From positions 36,654-100,653 of the forward strand of contig NZ_CAMXWS010000003.1 in NCBI RefSeq assembly GCF_947253065.1: a stretch of 64,000 nt of DNA. The letters are read 5' to 3'. Source of the stretch: an uncultured Corynebacterium sp. (GTDB lineage: Bacteria > Actinomycetota > Actinomycetes > Mycobacteriales > Mycobacteriaceae). The notes under the pieces are model-generated. The model made no database searches. It was not told where the DNA came from and saw nothing but the letters and a program-made list of their open reading frames with translations. Both the position numbers and the translations under genes were made by a program. This document shows positions 7,653-14,751 of the stretch, in pieces; the stretch's first letter is position 1, and the number at the start of each line of letters is the position of its first letter.

Positions 7653-8876
7653 GTGAACAACCAGCCGAATGTCCTCGCCATTGTCCTTGCCGGCGGAGAA
7701 GGAAAGCGCCTCTTCCCGCTAACCCTCGACCGCGCTAAACCCGCCGTGCCATTTGGCGGGAATTACCGACTCATCGACTTCGTCCTGTCCAACCTCGTCA
7801 ACGCCGGCTATAACCGCATCGCCGTGCTGACGCAGTACAAGTCCCACTCGCTCGACCGCCACGTGGCTACTGCCTGGAATTTCTCCGGTCCGATGCACCA
7901 GTACATCGCCTCCGTCCCGGCGCAGCAGCGCCTGGGTAAGCGCTGGTACCAAGGCTCCGCAGACGCGCTGCTGCAGTCGCTGAACCTCATCTTTGACGAG
8001 CAGCCGGACTACGTGCTCGTCTTCGGCGCGGACCACGTTTACCGCATGGACCCGTCGCAGATGGTGGAAAACCACATTGCCTCGGGCAAGGAGTGCACCG
8101 TCGCGGGTATCCGCGTGCCTCGCAGCGAAGCCTCCGCATTTGGTTGCATCCAGGCGGATGATGACGGAAGTATTACGGAATTCCTGGAAAAACCAGCCGA
8201 TCCGCCCGGCACCCCCGACGACCCGAACATGACTTTCGCGTCCATGGGCAACTACTGCTTCTCAACAGAAGCGCTTATCGACGCACTCCGTCTCGACAAC
8301 GAGAACGAATCCTCCGAACACGACATGGGCGGCGACATCATTCCGTACTTCGTGGGCAAGGGCGAAGCCAACGTCTATGACTTCACCGCCAATCAGGTGC
8401 CTGGCGCGACCGAGCGCGATAAGGCGTACTGGCGCGACGTGGGCACCATCGACTCTTTCTACGAGGCCCACATGGATCTGATCTCGATCCACCCGATTTT
8501 CAACCTATACAACAAGTCGTGGCCGATCCACTCCACGGAGGACGAGAACCTCCCGCCGGCGAAATTCGTCTCAGGTGGTGTGGCGCAGGAGTCGATCATC
8601 GCGCCGGGCTCCATCATTTCGGGTTCAACGGTGAGTAATTCGGTGCTGTCCACCGACGTCCGCGTTGAAGAAGGCGCGATCGTCGAATCTTCGGTGCTCA
8701 TGCCGGGGGTCCGGGTCGGCAAGGGGGCTGTCGTACGCCACGCCATTCTGGACAAGAATGTCTACGTCTCAGACGGAGCGAGCGTGGGCGTTGGCGAGGA
8801 CTCTGATCGCGCACGAGAATTCACGATCTCGAAGGAAGGCGTCGTCGTGGTGGGCAAGTCCGAGGTCGTCGAGTGA
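7653..8876 (+). CDS. glgC: glucose-1-phosphate adenylyltransferase (ADP-glucose pyrophosphorylase)
   Basis: Makes ADP-glucose from glucose-1-phosphate and ATP, the committed step of bacterial glycogen synthesis. 407 aa. The N-terminal nucleotide-binding loop is LAGGEGKRLFPLT, followed by RAKPAVPFGGNYRLIDF, the YQGSADALLQ region and FLEKPADPP. The C-terminal third is a left-handed beta-helix (IIAPGSIISGSTVSNSVL and related hexapeptides). The GTG start has a GGAAAG ribosome site. A 12-13 bp direct duplication covers the stop codon (see 8871-8896). Confidence 0.95.
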   Translation: MNNQPNVLAIVLAGGEGKRLFPLTLDRAKPAVPFGGNYRLIDFVLSNLVNAGYNRIAVLTQYKSHSLDRHVATAWNFSGPMHQYIASVPAQQRLGKRWYQGSADALLQSLNLIFDEQPDYVLVFGADHVYRMDPSQMVENHIASGKECTVAGIRVPRSEASAFGCIQADDDGSITEFLEKPADPPGTPDDPNMTFASMGNYCFSTEALIDALRLDNENESSEHDMGGDIIPYFVGKGEANVYDFTANQVPGATERDKAYWRDVGTIDSFYEAHMDLISIHPIFNLYNKSWPIHSTEDENLPPAKFVSGGVAQESIIAPGSIISGSTVSNSVLSTDVRVEEGAIVESSVLMPGVRVGKGAVVRHAILDKNVYVSDGASVGVGEDSDRAREFTISKEGVVVVGKSEVVE

Positions 8877-8896
8877 CTAGTTCGAGTGACTAGTTG
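8871..8896 (+). repeat. 13-bp tandem duplication at the glgC stop codon
   Basis: GAGTGACTAGTTC at 8871-8883 is followed directly by GAGTGACTAGTTG at 8884-8896. The first unit contains the glgC stop TGA. Confidence 0.9.
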
Positions 8897-8909
8897 AGGA
8901 AATAGAAAA

Positions 8910-8933
8910 CCCGCAGCTCGACTGAGCTGCGGG
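8910..8933 (-). terminator. Rho-independent terminator between glgC and the O-methyltransferase
   Basis: Perfect 10-bp stem CCCGCAGCTC / GAGCTGCGGG with loop GACT. The T-rich tail (GTTTTCTATTTCC) is on the minus strand, so it primarily ends the methyltransferase transcript. The stem can also stop glgC transcription. Confidence 0.8.
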
Positions 8934-8972
8934 CAACGAAACTAGCGCAGAGCTGCGCAGAACTCCGCAGTG

Positions 8973-9623
8973 CTATTCAGCCAAGCGTGTCACCAGAGTC
9001 ACCCCGGAATCCAGGGGGAGGCGCGTGGCTACTGCACCTTCCAGACCGTCGATGAGCTCTTCTGCCTCACGAGCAGCGAGAGTGGGGCGGTCTTTGCGGG
9101 TGGGGTCGGTGATGGTGGCGTCGAGAAGCGAACCGGCGAGGACGAGTGTGCCGCCGGGGGAGAGCAGAGGCCAGGCAGCCTCGACGACGCCCGGCAGGTC
9201 CACAGGATCCACGTCGGCATAGACGAGGTGGTACGCCCCGCTGGCCAGACGTCCCAGCACATCCAGCGGGCGCGACGGCAGGAACCGTGCGCGCGAAGCA
9301 CCATAACCAGCATCGCGGAATGCCACCTTTGCACGTGCCTGGTGGTCTGCCTCCGGGTCGATGCACGTCAACGCGGACTTCTCCGGCAGACCCGCGAGAA
9401 TATGCAGCCCGACCACGCCCGCAGCGGGAGTGATAGCGACGGCGCCCGTTGCGCCACCCGCAGCATGCCCGGAGGCAGCGAGGGTGCCCAACAGGTTGCC
9501 CACCGCAACGCTCGGGGTGGGGAGGGAGTATTCGGAGGCGTCGGCGCGGGCGTCGATAAGCGTGCCGTCCTGCTGCTTCGCCGTGATGTACTCGTTAAGG
9601 GAGGTAAATGCTGAATCGCTCAC
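8973..9623 (-). CDS. O-methyltransferase-like protein (Rv1220c type)
   Basis: 216-aa SAM-dependent O-methyltransferase family protein. The Rossmann features are weak but recognisable: GGATGAVAITPAAGVVGLHIL (motif I region), LTCIDPEADHQA (acidic strand 2), YHLVYADVDPVDLP and LLSPGGTLVLAGSLLDATI, the latter typical of the metal-dependent CCoAMT-like fold. The orthologous position in mycobacteria (Rv1220c) is also divergent from sigE. The 5' ends of this gene and sigE are separated by only 65 bp, so their promoters overlap. The substrate is not identifiable. Confidence 0.78.
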   Translation of the reverse strand: MSDSAFTSLNEYITAKQQDGTLIDARADASEYSLPTPSVAVGNLLGTLAASGHAAGGATGAVAITPAAGVVGLHILAGLPEKSALTCIDPEADHQARAKVAFRDAGYGASRARFLPSRPLDVLGRLASGAYHLVYADVDPVDLPGVVEAAWPLLSPGGTLVLAGSLLDATITDPTRKDRPTLAAREAEELIDGLEGAVATRLPLDSGVTLVTRLAE

Positions 9624-9688
9624 ACGCTCATCCTACGAAATCGACCCCGCCCGTGCGGGAAGAAGCGCGGTACGCAAGAATAGAAGCC

Positions 9689-10273
9689 ATGCCAGAAGAT
9701 CTGACAGGCACCGCCGCATTCGACGCAGGACGCGGCACCATGCCCAGCTGGGCTGAACTCGTCGAGGAGCACGCCGACAGTGTGTACCGCCTCGCGTTCC
9801 GCCTGTCGGGCAACCAGCAGGACGCCGAAGACCTCACGCAAGAAACATTCATGCGCGTGTTCCGCAACCTGAAGTCGTACAAGCCCGGGACCTTCGAGGG
9901 GTGGTTGCACCGCATTACCACGAACTTGTTCCTCGACATGGTGCGTCACCGCAGCAAGATCCGCATGGAGGCGCTCCCGGAAGACTACGAGCGCGTGCCG
10001 GGCACCGCGCCGACGCCGGAACAGGTGTACTCCGAGGTCAACCTTGATCCGGCGCTGCAGGAAGCGCTCGATGAACTCAGCCCTGAGTTCCGCGTGTCGG
10101 TCGTGCTGTGTGATGTTGTGGGGATGAGCTACGAGGAGATCGCGAAGATACTCGGTGTGAAAATGGGCACCGTGCGTTCGCGTATTCACCGCGGCCGCAG
10201 CCAGCTGCGCGCATCGCTTGAAGCACAGGCCGCGACGAACGAAAGCGCTCGCGAGCTGCTCCGCGCGAGGTGA
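9689..10273 (+). CDS. sigE: ECF RNA polymerase sigma factor SigE
   Basis: 194-aa ECF sigma factor. Region 2 spans about residues 25-95 (ADSVYRLAFRLSGNQQDAED, LTQETFMRVFRNL) and region 4 about 125-180 (LSPEFRVSVVLCDVVGMSYEEIAKILG with MGTVRSRIHRGR). In corynebacteria SigE drives the surface/envelope-stress response. The ATG at 9689 is chosen over the upstream GTG-type extension to 9608, which would run into the divergent methyltransferase gene. It overlaps the anti-sigma gene by 4 bp (GTGA), giving coupled translation. Confidence 0.92.
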   Translation: MPEDLTGTAAFDAGRGTMPSWAELVEEHADSVYRLAFRLSGNQQDAEDLTQETFMRVFRNLKSYKPGTFEGWLHRITTNLFLDMVRHRSKIRMEALPEDYERVPGTAPTPEQVYSEVNLDPALQEALDELSPEFRVSVVLCDVVGMSYEEIAKILGVKMGTVRSRIHRGRSQLRASLEAQAATNESARELLRAR

Positions 10274-10602
10274 TTGCCGTGCCGAAGTTTGATTCGATCG
10301 AGCACCTCAATTTCGAAGCTGTCGCCGCGCTTATCGACGACGAACTCACCCCCACCGCCTACCACCGCGCCCAGAATCATCTGGCGCAGTGTGAGGATTG
10401 TCGTCGTGAAGTAGCGCAGCAGCGCGCCGCGTCTGAGGCCGTGCGGGAACACAACACCGATGGTTGCTTGCGCGCACCACGGTCGCTGGTGGAGAAATTG
10501 GCGCACCTGGACGATCAGGCGCCGCTGACTCGAGTTGCCGCAGAGAATTCGGGTGGAAAGTGGCCTATTTCGTGGAGTCGTTTGCGTAACGGGCTAAGGT
10601 GA
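10270..10602 (+). CDS. cseE: zinc-binding anti-sigma factor of SigE
   Basis: 110-aa cytosolic anti-sigma factor with the ZAS signature H-x3-C-x2-C (HLAQCEDC) at about residues 37-44, preceded by an N-terminal helix carrying ALIDDELTP. It binds and silences SigE until envelope stress releases it. The GTG start lies in a 4-bp overlap with sigE. No transmembrane helix is visible, in contrast to many RseA proteins. The name follows the corynebacterial cseE at the same position. Confidence 0.87.
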   Translation: MIAVPKFDSIEHLNFEAVAALIDDELTPTAYHRAQNHLAQCEDCRREVAQQRAASEAVREHNTDGCLRAPRSLVEKLAHLDDQAPLTRVAAENSGGKWPISWSRLRNGLR

Positions 10603-10606
10603 AACC

Positions 10607-11050
10607 GTGTTTGACTCAATCGGTTGGGGCGAAATCTTCGTCATTATTCTCGCGGGCCTGATCATCATTGGTCCGGAGCGCCTCCCCGGTGTGATCATGG
10701 ACGTGCGTGCCGCTATTTTCGCGGCTCGTCGCTCTATCAATGATGCGAAGAAAGAGCTTTACGGCGAGGAATTCGCTGAGTTCCGCAAGCCGATGAACAC
10801 CGTCACCGAGTATGCGGCGATGGGGCCGAAGCGGGCGATTGCCAAGATGCTTTTCGACGAAGACGGTGACTACCTCGACCAATTCGACCCCCGCAAAATG
10901 ATGGATGAGGATCCCGCTGAGTCCGGTTCAACTTCAGGCATGGGGAGTACGCAGCCACCTTCGAAGCCGCGACGGAGGCAGCCAGGAATGAACCCGGAAC
11001 CACCCGCCGAATCTGGCGGCGGCGGGTTCTCCTGGACTGACGTGACCTAG
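10607..11050 (+). CDS. tatB: Sec-independent translocase subunit TatB
   Basis: 147 aa. One N-terminal transmembrane helix (WGEIFVIILAGLIIIGPERLP, with the Glu of the TatB signature and the G-P hinge) is followed by an amphipathic helix and a long unstructured Pro/Ser/Gly tail. TatB docks twin-arginine precursors with TatC. The start is 4 bp after cseE, so it lies in the sigE operon as in mycobacteria and C. glutamicum. Its stop codon overlaps the convergent mrp stop by 4 bp. Confidence 0.92.
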   Translation: MFDSIGWGEIFVIILAGLIIIGPERLPGVIMDVRAAIFAARRSINDAKKELYGEEFAEFRKPMNTVTEYAAMGPKRAIAKMLFDEDGDYLDQFDPRKMMDEDPAESGSTSGMGSTQPPSKPRRRQPGMNPEPPAESGGGGFSWTDVT

Positions 11051-12186
11051 CGAGTCACACCGAGGTTCAAATTCTTGCCCGCCAGCGAATCGCGGCGAAT
11101 CTTCAGCTTGCCGGCGATCTCTGCGATGGCCTTCCCAGAGGGGGACTCGGGGGCTTGGATGGCGATGGGGGTGCCCTCGTCACCCTGGACACGCAGTTGC
11201 GGGTCGAGCGGGACGGAGCCCAGCAGGGGGACATCAGTGCCGGTGATCGCGGAGAGGCGCTCAGCCACATTCTCGCCGCCACCTGTGCCGAAGATGTCCA
11301 TTGTGGAGCCGTCCGGCATGACCATGGCGGACATATTCTCAATCACGCCGGCGACACGCTGACCGGTCTGTTGGGAGATGGAGCCTGCACGCTCGGCGAC
11401 CTCAGCTGCAGCAGCCTGCGGGGTGGTCACGATCAACAGCTCTGCATCCGGGACGAGCTGCGCCACAGTGATGGCGACATCGCCGGTTCCTGGCGGGAGG
11501 TCCATGAAGAGGACGTCGAGTTCGGACCAGTAGACGTCGGCAAGAAATTGTTGGATTGCGCGGGTCAACATGGGGCCGCGCCAGACAACGGGGGCGTTGC
11601 CTTCGACGAACTGGCCAATCGAGATGTGGCGGACGCCGTGAGCGATCGGTGGCATGAGCATCTCATCCACGACCGTTGGGCCTTGGCCTTCTGACCCCAT
11701 CAGACCAGGGATGGAGTGGCCATAAATATCGGCGTCGAGAATGCCCACGGTCAACCCTTGCTCGGCGAGCGCCGTCGCCAAATTCACCGTCATAGAGGAC
11801 TTGCCTACGCCACCCTTGCCCGATGCCACGGCGTACACACGTGTGGTCGAACCCGGCTGGGAGAACGGAATTACCGGTTCAGACCTATCGCCCTTGAGGC
11901 GCTGCGCAAGATTGCGGCGCTGCTCTTCGCTCATGGTGTGCATGGTCACGCTGACCTCGCCGACACCGTCGAGCTCCTCGACGACGGCACGCACGTTGGA
12001 CTCGATGGTGTCGCGCATTGGGCATCCAGCAATGGTGAGGTAGATGCCGACGGCGACATCACGGCCGTCGATACGCACGGACTCGACCATGTCTAGCTCG
12101 GTGATCGGTTTGCCGATCTCCGGATCGTCGACACGCGCAAGCGCGTTGCGGACAGCTGCTTCTGAAATCGGTGATGTGTCAGTCAT
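11047..12186 (-). CDS. mrp: Mrp/ApbC-type P-loop ATPase, Fe-S carrier family
   Basis: 379 aa. An N-terminal MIP18/DUF59 domain (LARVDDPEIGKPITELDMVE, then the conserved Cys in IAGCPMRDT) is followed by a deviant Walker A P-loop (ASGKGGVGKSSMTVNLA) at about residue 120, and DLPPGTGD as switch region. Family members load Fe-S clusters onto apoproteins. In the usual cluster-ligand position (VCPHC in E. coli) this protein has VMPDG, so the CxxC pair is missing. The ATG at 12186 is chosen because the in-frame extension upstream to 12282 would overlap the divergent gene. Confidence 0.87.
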   Translation of the reverse strand: MTDTSPISEAAVRNALARVDDPEIGKPITELDMVESVRIDGRDVAVGIYLTIAGCPMRDTIESNVRAVVEELDGVGEVSVTMHTMSEEQRRNLAQRLKGDRSEPVIPFSQPGSTTRVYAVASGKGGVGKSSMTVNLATALAEQGLTVGILDADIYGHSIPGLMGSEGQGPTVVDEMLMPPIAHGVRHISIGQFVEGNAPVVWRGPMLTRAIQQFLADVYWSELDVLFMDLPPGTGDVAITVAQLVPDAELLIVTTPQAAAAEVAERAGSISQQTGQRVAGVIENMSAMVMPDGSTMDIFGTGGGENVAERLSAITGTDVPLLGSVPLDPQLRVQGDEGTPIAIQAPESPSGKAIAEIAGKLKIRRDSLAGKNLNLGVTR

Positions 12187-12280
12187 TGCACGTAAAGTAT
12201 ATGGCCTTCCCCGCCCGGGCACGAAGCCGGCACTAGACTTGAGCCGATACACGAATGCAACGAGAAGGATGGTTAGCCAC

Positions 12281-12823
12281 ATGACTCAGCCGAACCCAGC
12301 CTCCGCACGACGTCGACTGACTGAGCCGCAGCGACCTGCAGGCTGGCCCGTGGGTAGCTTCCAGGAATACGTCGACGCGCAAGCAGCTGTCGACGGGTTG
12401 TCTGACCAGGAGTTTCCCGTCGAGAACATCACCATTGTCGGTGTTGATCTGATGCAAGTGGAGCGCGTCACTGGTCGGCTGACGTGGGGGCGCGTCCTTG
12501 CTGGCGGTGCTCTGTCCGGCCTGTGGTTTGGCCTTTTTGTCGGCCTGCTGTTCGCTCTGTTCACGCCGAATGTGTGGGCGGCGCTGCTGTCCGCGATCGT
12601 GTTCGGCGTCATTTTCGGCGTTGCGTTTGCGGCACTCGGCTACGCCTTCACGCAGGGACGCCGTGATTTTTCGTCCGCAACGAATATTGTTGCTGGGCGT
12701 TATGACATTCTCTGCGAACCATCCACCGCGCCCCAGGCCCGTGACCTGATCGCACAGATGGGACCACGCCCGTCCCAAAATGCGCAGCAGCCACGCCCGC
12801 AGCAGCCACGCCCGCAGCAGTAA
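12281..12823 (+). CDS. membrane protein with general-stress-protein (YflT/GSP17M-like) domain
   Basis: 180 aa. The N-terminal part (SFQEYVDAQAAVDGLSDQEF) resembles the YflT/GSP17M family fold. Two transmembrane helices follow (VLAGGALSGLWFGLFVGLLF and an Ala/Val/Phe-rich helix to about residue 115), then a cytosolic segment and a Gln/Pro-rich C-terminus encoded by a 15-bp tandem repeat (QPRPQQPRPQQ). ATG 12281 has GAGAAGGA 13 nt upstream. It diverges from mrp, and its stop overlaps the first possible start of the next gene. Function is unknown. Confidence 0.72.
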   Translation: MTQPNPASARRRLTEPQRPAGWPVGSFQEYVDAQAAVDGLSDQEFPVENITIVGVDLMQVERVTGRLTWGRVLAGGALSGLWFGLFVGLLFALFTPNVWAALLSAIVFGVIFGVAFAALGYAFTQGRRDFSSATNIVAGRYDILCEPSTAPQARDLIAQMGPRPSQNAQQPRPQQPRPQQ

Positions 12824-12846
12824 TGGCTAGATCGCAGGAGAGAAGC

Positions 12847-13551
12847 GTGGCGAATTCACGGCGCAAACGCGTAGTGGCAATTGGTGCGACAGCTCTACTT
12901 GGCATGACAGCTCTGACCGCCTGCGGCGAGAAAAGCCCGGCGGTGAAGATCGCTGCTGACCCGTCTGACCCCGAACAGCTGGTGCTGGCGGAGATTTACC
13001 GCCAGGTGGCGGAGTTGGATGGAAGGGAAGTGGGGATCGTCGGCAAGCGGTATGTGGATGATGCCGCCAAGCTGGACGTGCTGCAAACACGTGACGCGAA
13101 TTTCGCAGTCATGTGCGTCGGTTCGCTGGTGGTCACTGCGAATCCCGGTGAGGCCGAGGTACTGGTAGAAAAGAAGAACGAAGCCGACGAAGAAGATTCC
13201 AACAACGCCGACCTGGCGCTCGCGACTTACGACGCAGCCGTGGGCACGCTGCCCGGATCCTTCAAAACAGTCGACCCATCACCCGCCGAAGGCTGCTCGA
13301 AGACCGAGCACGACGACTTGCCCCAGAACATCATCCCGGTGTTTGAGGCAGGCATGTTTGATCGCGGCGTGCGCAACGCCATGAATAAGGTCACACGTGC
13401 GCTGTCCACGACCGATCTGGAAAAGCTCGTCGAGCAGACCGAAGAAGACGGCAGCCCAAGTGCAGCCGTCAATGCGTGGATGCAGGAGAAGACCGGCATG
13501 GGTTCGGAGCTGCAGCGCATCGTTGATGAGGGGCAGGCTCGCGAAGTCTAG
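12847..13551 (+). CDS. predicted lipoprotein, substrate-binding-like
   Basis: About 234 aa. A basic N-terminus (NSRRKR) precedes a hydrophobic stretch and the lipobox LTAC, predicting a lipid-anchored exported protein. The body (EIYRQVAELDGREVGIVGKRYVDDA and later ALSTTDLEKLVEQ) resembles the OpuAC-type glycine-betaine binding fold, but no transport genes adjoin. GTG 12847 has a good AGGAG site 6 nt upstream, whereas ATG 12823, which overlaps the previous stop, has none. Function is unproven. Confidence 0.72.
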   Translation: MANSRRKRVVAIGATALLGMTALTACGEKSPAVKIAADPSDPEQLVLAEIYRQVAELDGREVGIVGKRYVDDAAKLDVLQTRDANFAVMCVGSLVVTANPGEAEVLVEKKNEADEEDSNNADLALATYDAAVGTLPGSFKTVDPSPAEGCSKTEHDDLPQNIIPVFEAGMFDRGVRNAMNKVTRALSTTDLEKLVEQTEEDGSPSAAVNAWMQEKTGMGSELQRIVDEGQAREV

Positions 13552-14618
13552 GTTCCGAACAGTAGGTGCATCGCCCCGTACTGGTGGGTGGTGTTCGGCA
13601 CTGGTTTCCCACGTGGTGAAACCCATATTGGTGTTCCGTGCCGGATACGTATTCGCCCCCGATGTTTTCGCCGTGGGTCATCATCATTGGTGAGGTTGTG
13701 ATACCTGCACAACACCGACAGATTGTTCATATTCGTCTGCCCACCAACCACCCACGGGGTGACATGATGAACCTGACAATGATCCGCAGCATGCCGACAC
13801 CCTGGCACCGGACACGTCGTTAGCGTCGCACGAGCCAAATCACGCTGCTTAGCGTTGGCACAACGCTTCGTGTCATACAAATTCACCGGACCCGCCTGCG
13901 GGTGGAACAAACCAACCTCTAAATCCTTGCCGTAATGCTCCGTCAAAAACTCCGCACCCGTCATCGTCGTACCATCAGATAAACCCAAGATGGTCTCATC
14001 ACCATCACCCGCCAGAATCTTGAAGTACTCCGGCACCGGAACCACCACCAACGGACGCGGTGCGGCCGCAGCCACACCACCACCATCACGCAACAAATCC
14101 GCAAAAGCCTCGTACATTTGCGGGGCATCCGGCCGATCCGGATTAAGCCCCCGGCGCAAGGTGTGCTCTAATGCGGCGATCAGGTGTTCATCACCCGTGG
14201 CAGAAAAAGTCCGCTTGCCTTTACAGGACTTACCAAACCGCACCTTCGATTCCGGGGCAGGTTTATCAACCTCAGGGACGATGTCTTTAGCGCGGCGCTG
14301 CAATGTTTTAAAGTCCCCGCGCACAGACAGCAACGCCAGGCGGATCTTCCACTTCTCACCCTCCGCCGCCAAAGCGGAGACGTGTTGTTCGATGAACAGA
14401 ATCTGATCCAACGACTTGCCCGTCGAACGGGCCACACGCACCGCATTGGCCTGCTGACGCCGAAACCGCGTCGTACCGAAATAGACCTTATGGGCACGCT
14501 CCCAGGCCTGGTAGGTGGCAGGTTTGACGCCAGCAGCACAAGCAGCCTGACGATCAAACCCCGCCAGGATATCCATCGGGCTCGCAAGAGAGCCCAAAAA
14601 CGCGTCAAAAACTGTCAT
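13548..14618 (-). CDS. DUF222/HNH endonuclease-domain protein
   Basis: 356 aa. The C-terminal HNH module has the CPVPGC and CRYHN zinc ligands flanking CQVHHVTPWVVGGQTNMNNL. The N-terminal two thirds are helical and basic like DUF222 (13E12-type) proteins, a family that occurs in many copies in corynebacteria and mycobacteria. The ATG at 14618 starts MTVFDAFLG; an upstream extension to 14684 is less likely because it would run into the inverted DnaA-box pair. It is convergent with the lipoprotein gene, overlapping by 4 bp. The biological role of this family is not settled. Confidence 0.85.
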   Translation of the reverse strand: MTVFDAFLGSLASPMDILAGFDRQAACAAGVKPATYQAWERAHKVYFGTTRFRRQQANAVRVARSTGKSLDQILFIEQHVSALAAEGEKWKIRLALLSVRGDFKTLQRRAKDIVPEVDKPAPESKVRFGKSCKGKRTFSATGDEHLIAALEHTLRRGLNPDRPDAPQMYEAFADLLRDGGGVAAAAPRPLVVVPVPEYFKILAGDGDETILGLSDGTTMTGAEFLTEHYGKDLEVGLFHPQAGPVNLYDTKRCANAKQRDLARATLTTCPVPGCRHAADHCQVHHVTPWVVGGQTNMNNLSVLCRYHNLTNDDDPRRKHRGRIRIRHGTPIWVSPRGKPVPNTTHQYGAMHLLFGT

Positions 14619-14670
14619 GCCCCAAACGCTAAACGCACAACGGGGACAAAAACAGCGCACGCAACCCAGG

Positions 14671-14697
14671 CTGTGGATAACCAAAAGTTATCCACAG
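14671..14697. promoter_or_regulatory. inverted pair of DnaA-type boxes
   Basis: CTGTGGATAAC at 14671-14681 and GTTATCCACAG at 14687-14697 are perfect 11-bp inverted arms separated by CAAAA. Each arm holds an exact TTATCCACA nonamer. It lies between the promoter side of the HNH gene and the terminator of odhA. Confidence 0.65.
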
Positions 14698-14707
14698 CAG
14701 CAAAACA

Positions 14708-14733
14708 CCCCGCCGCACGCCGGGAAGGCGGGG
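14708..14733 (-). terminator. odhA terminator
   Basis: CCCCGCC / GGCGGGG stem with a 12-nt loop. On the minus strand it is followed by TGTTTTGCTG, in the right place for the end of odhA at 14752. Confidence 0.65.
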
Positions 14734-14751
14734 CGGGGTGGAAGGGGAGGG

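Noticed and set aside
12781..12820. 15-bp tandem repeat near the end of the YflT-like gene
   Set aside because: It merely encodes QPRPQ repeats in a low-complexity C-terminus.
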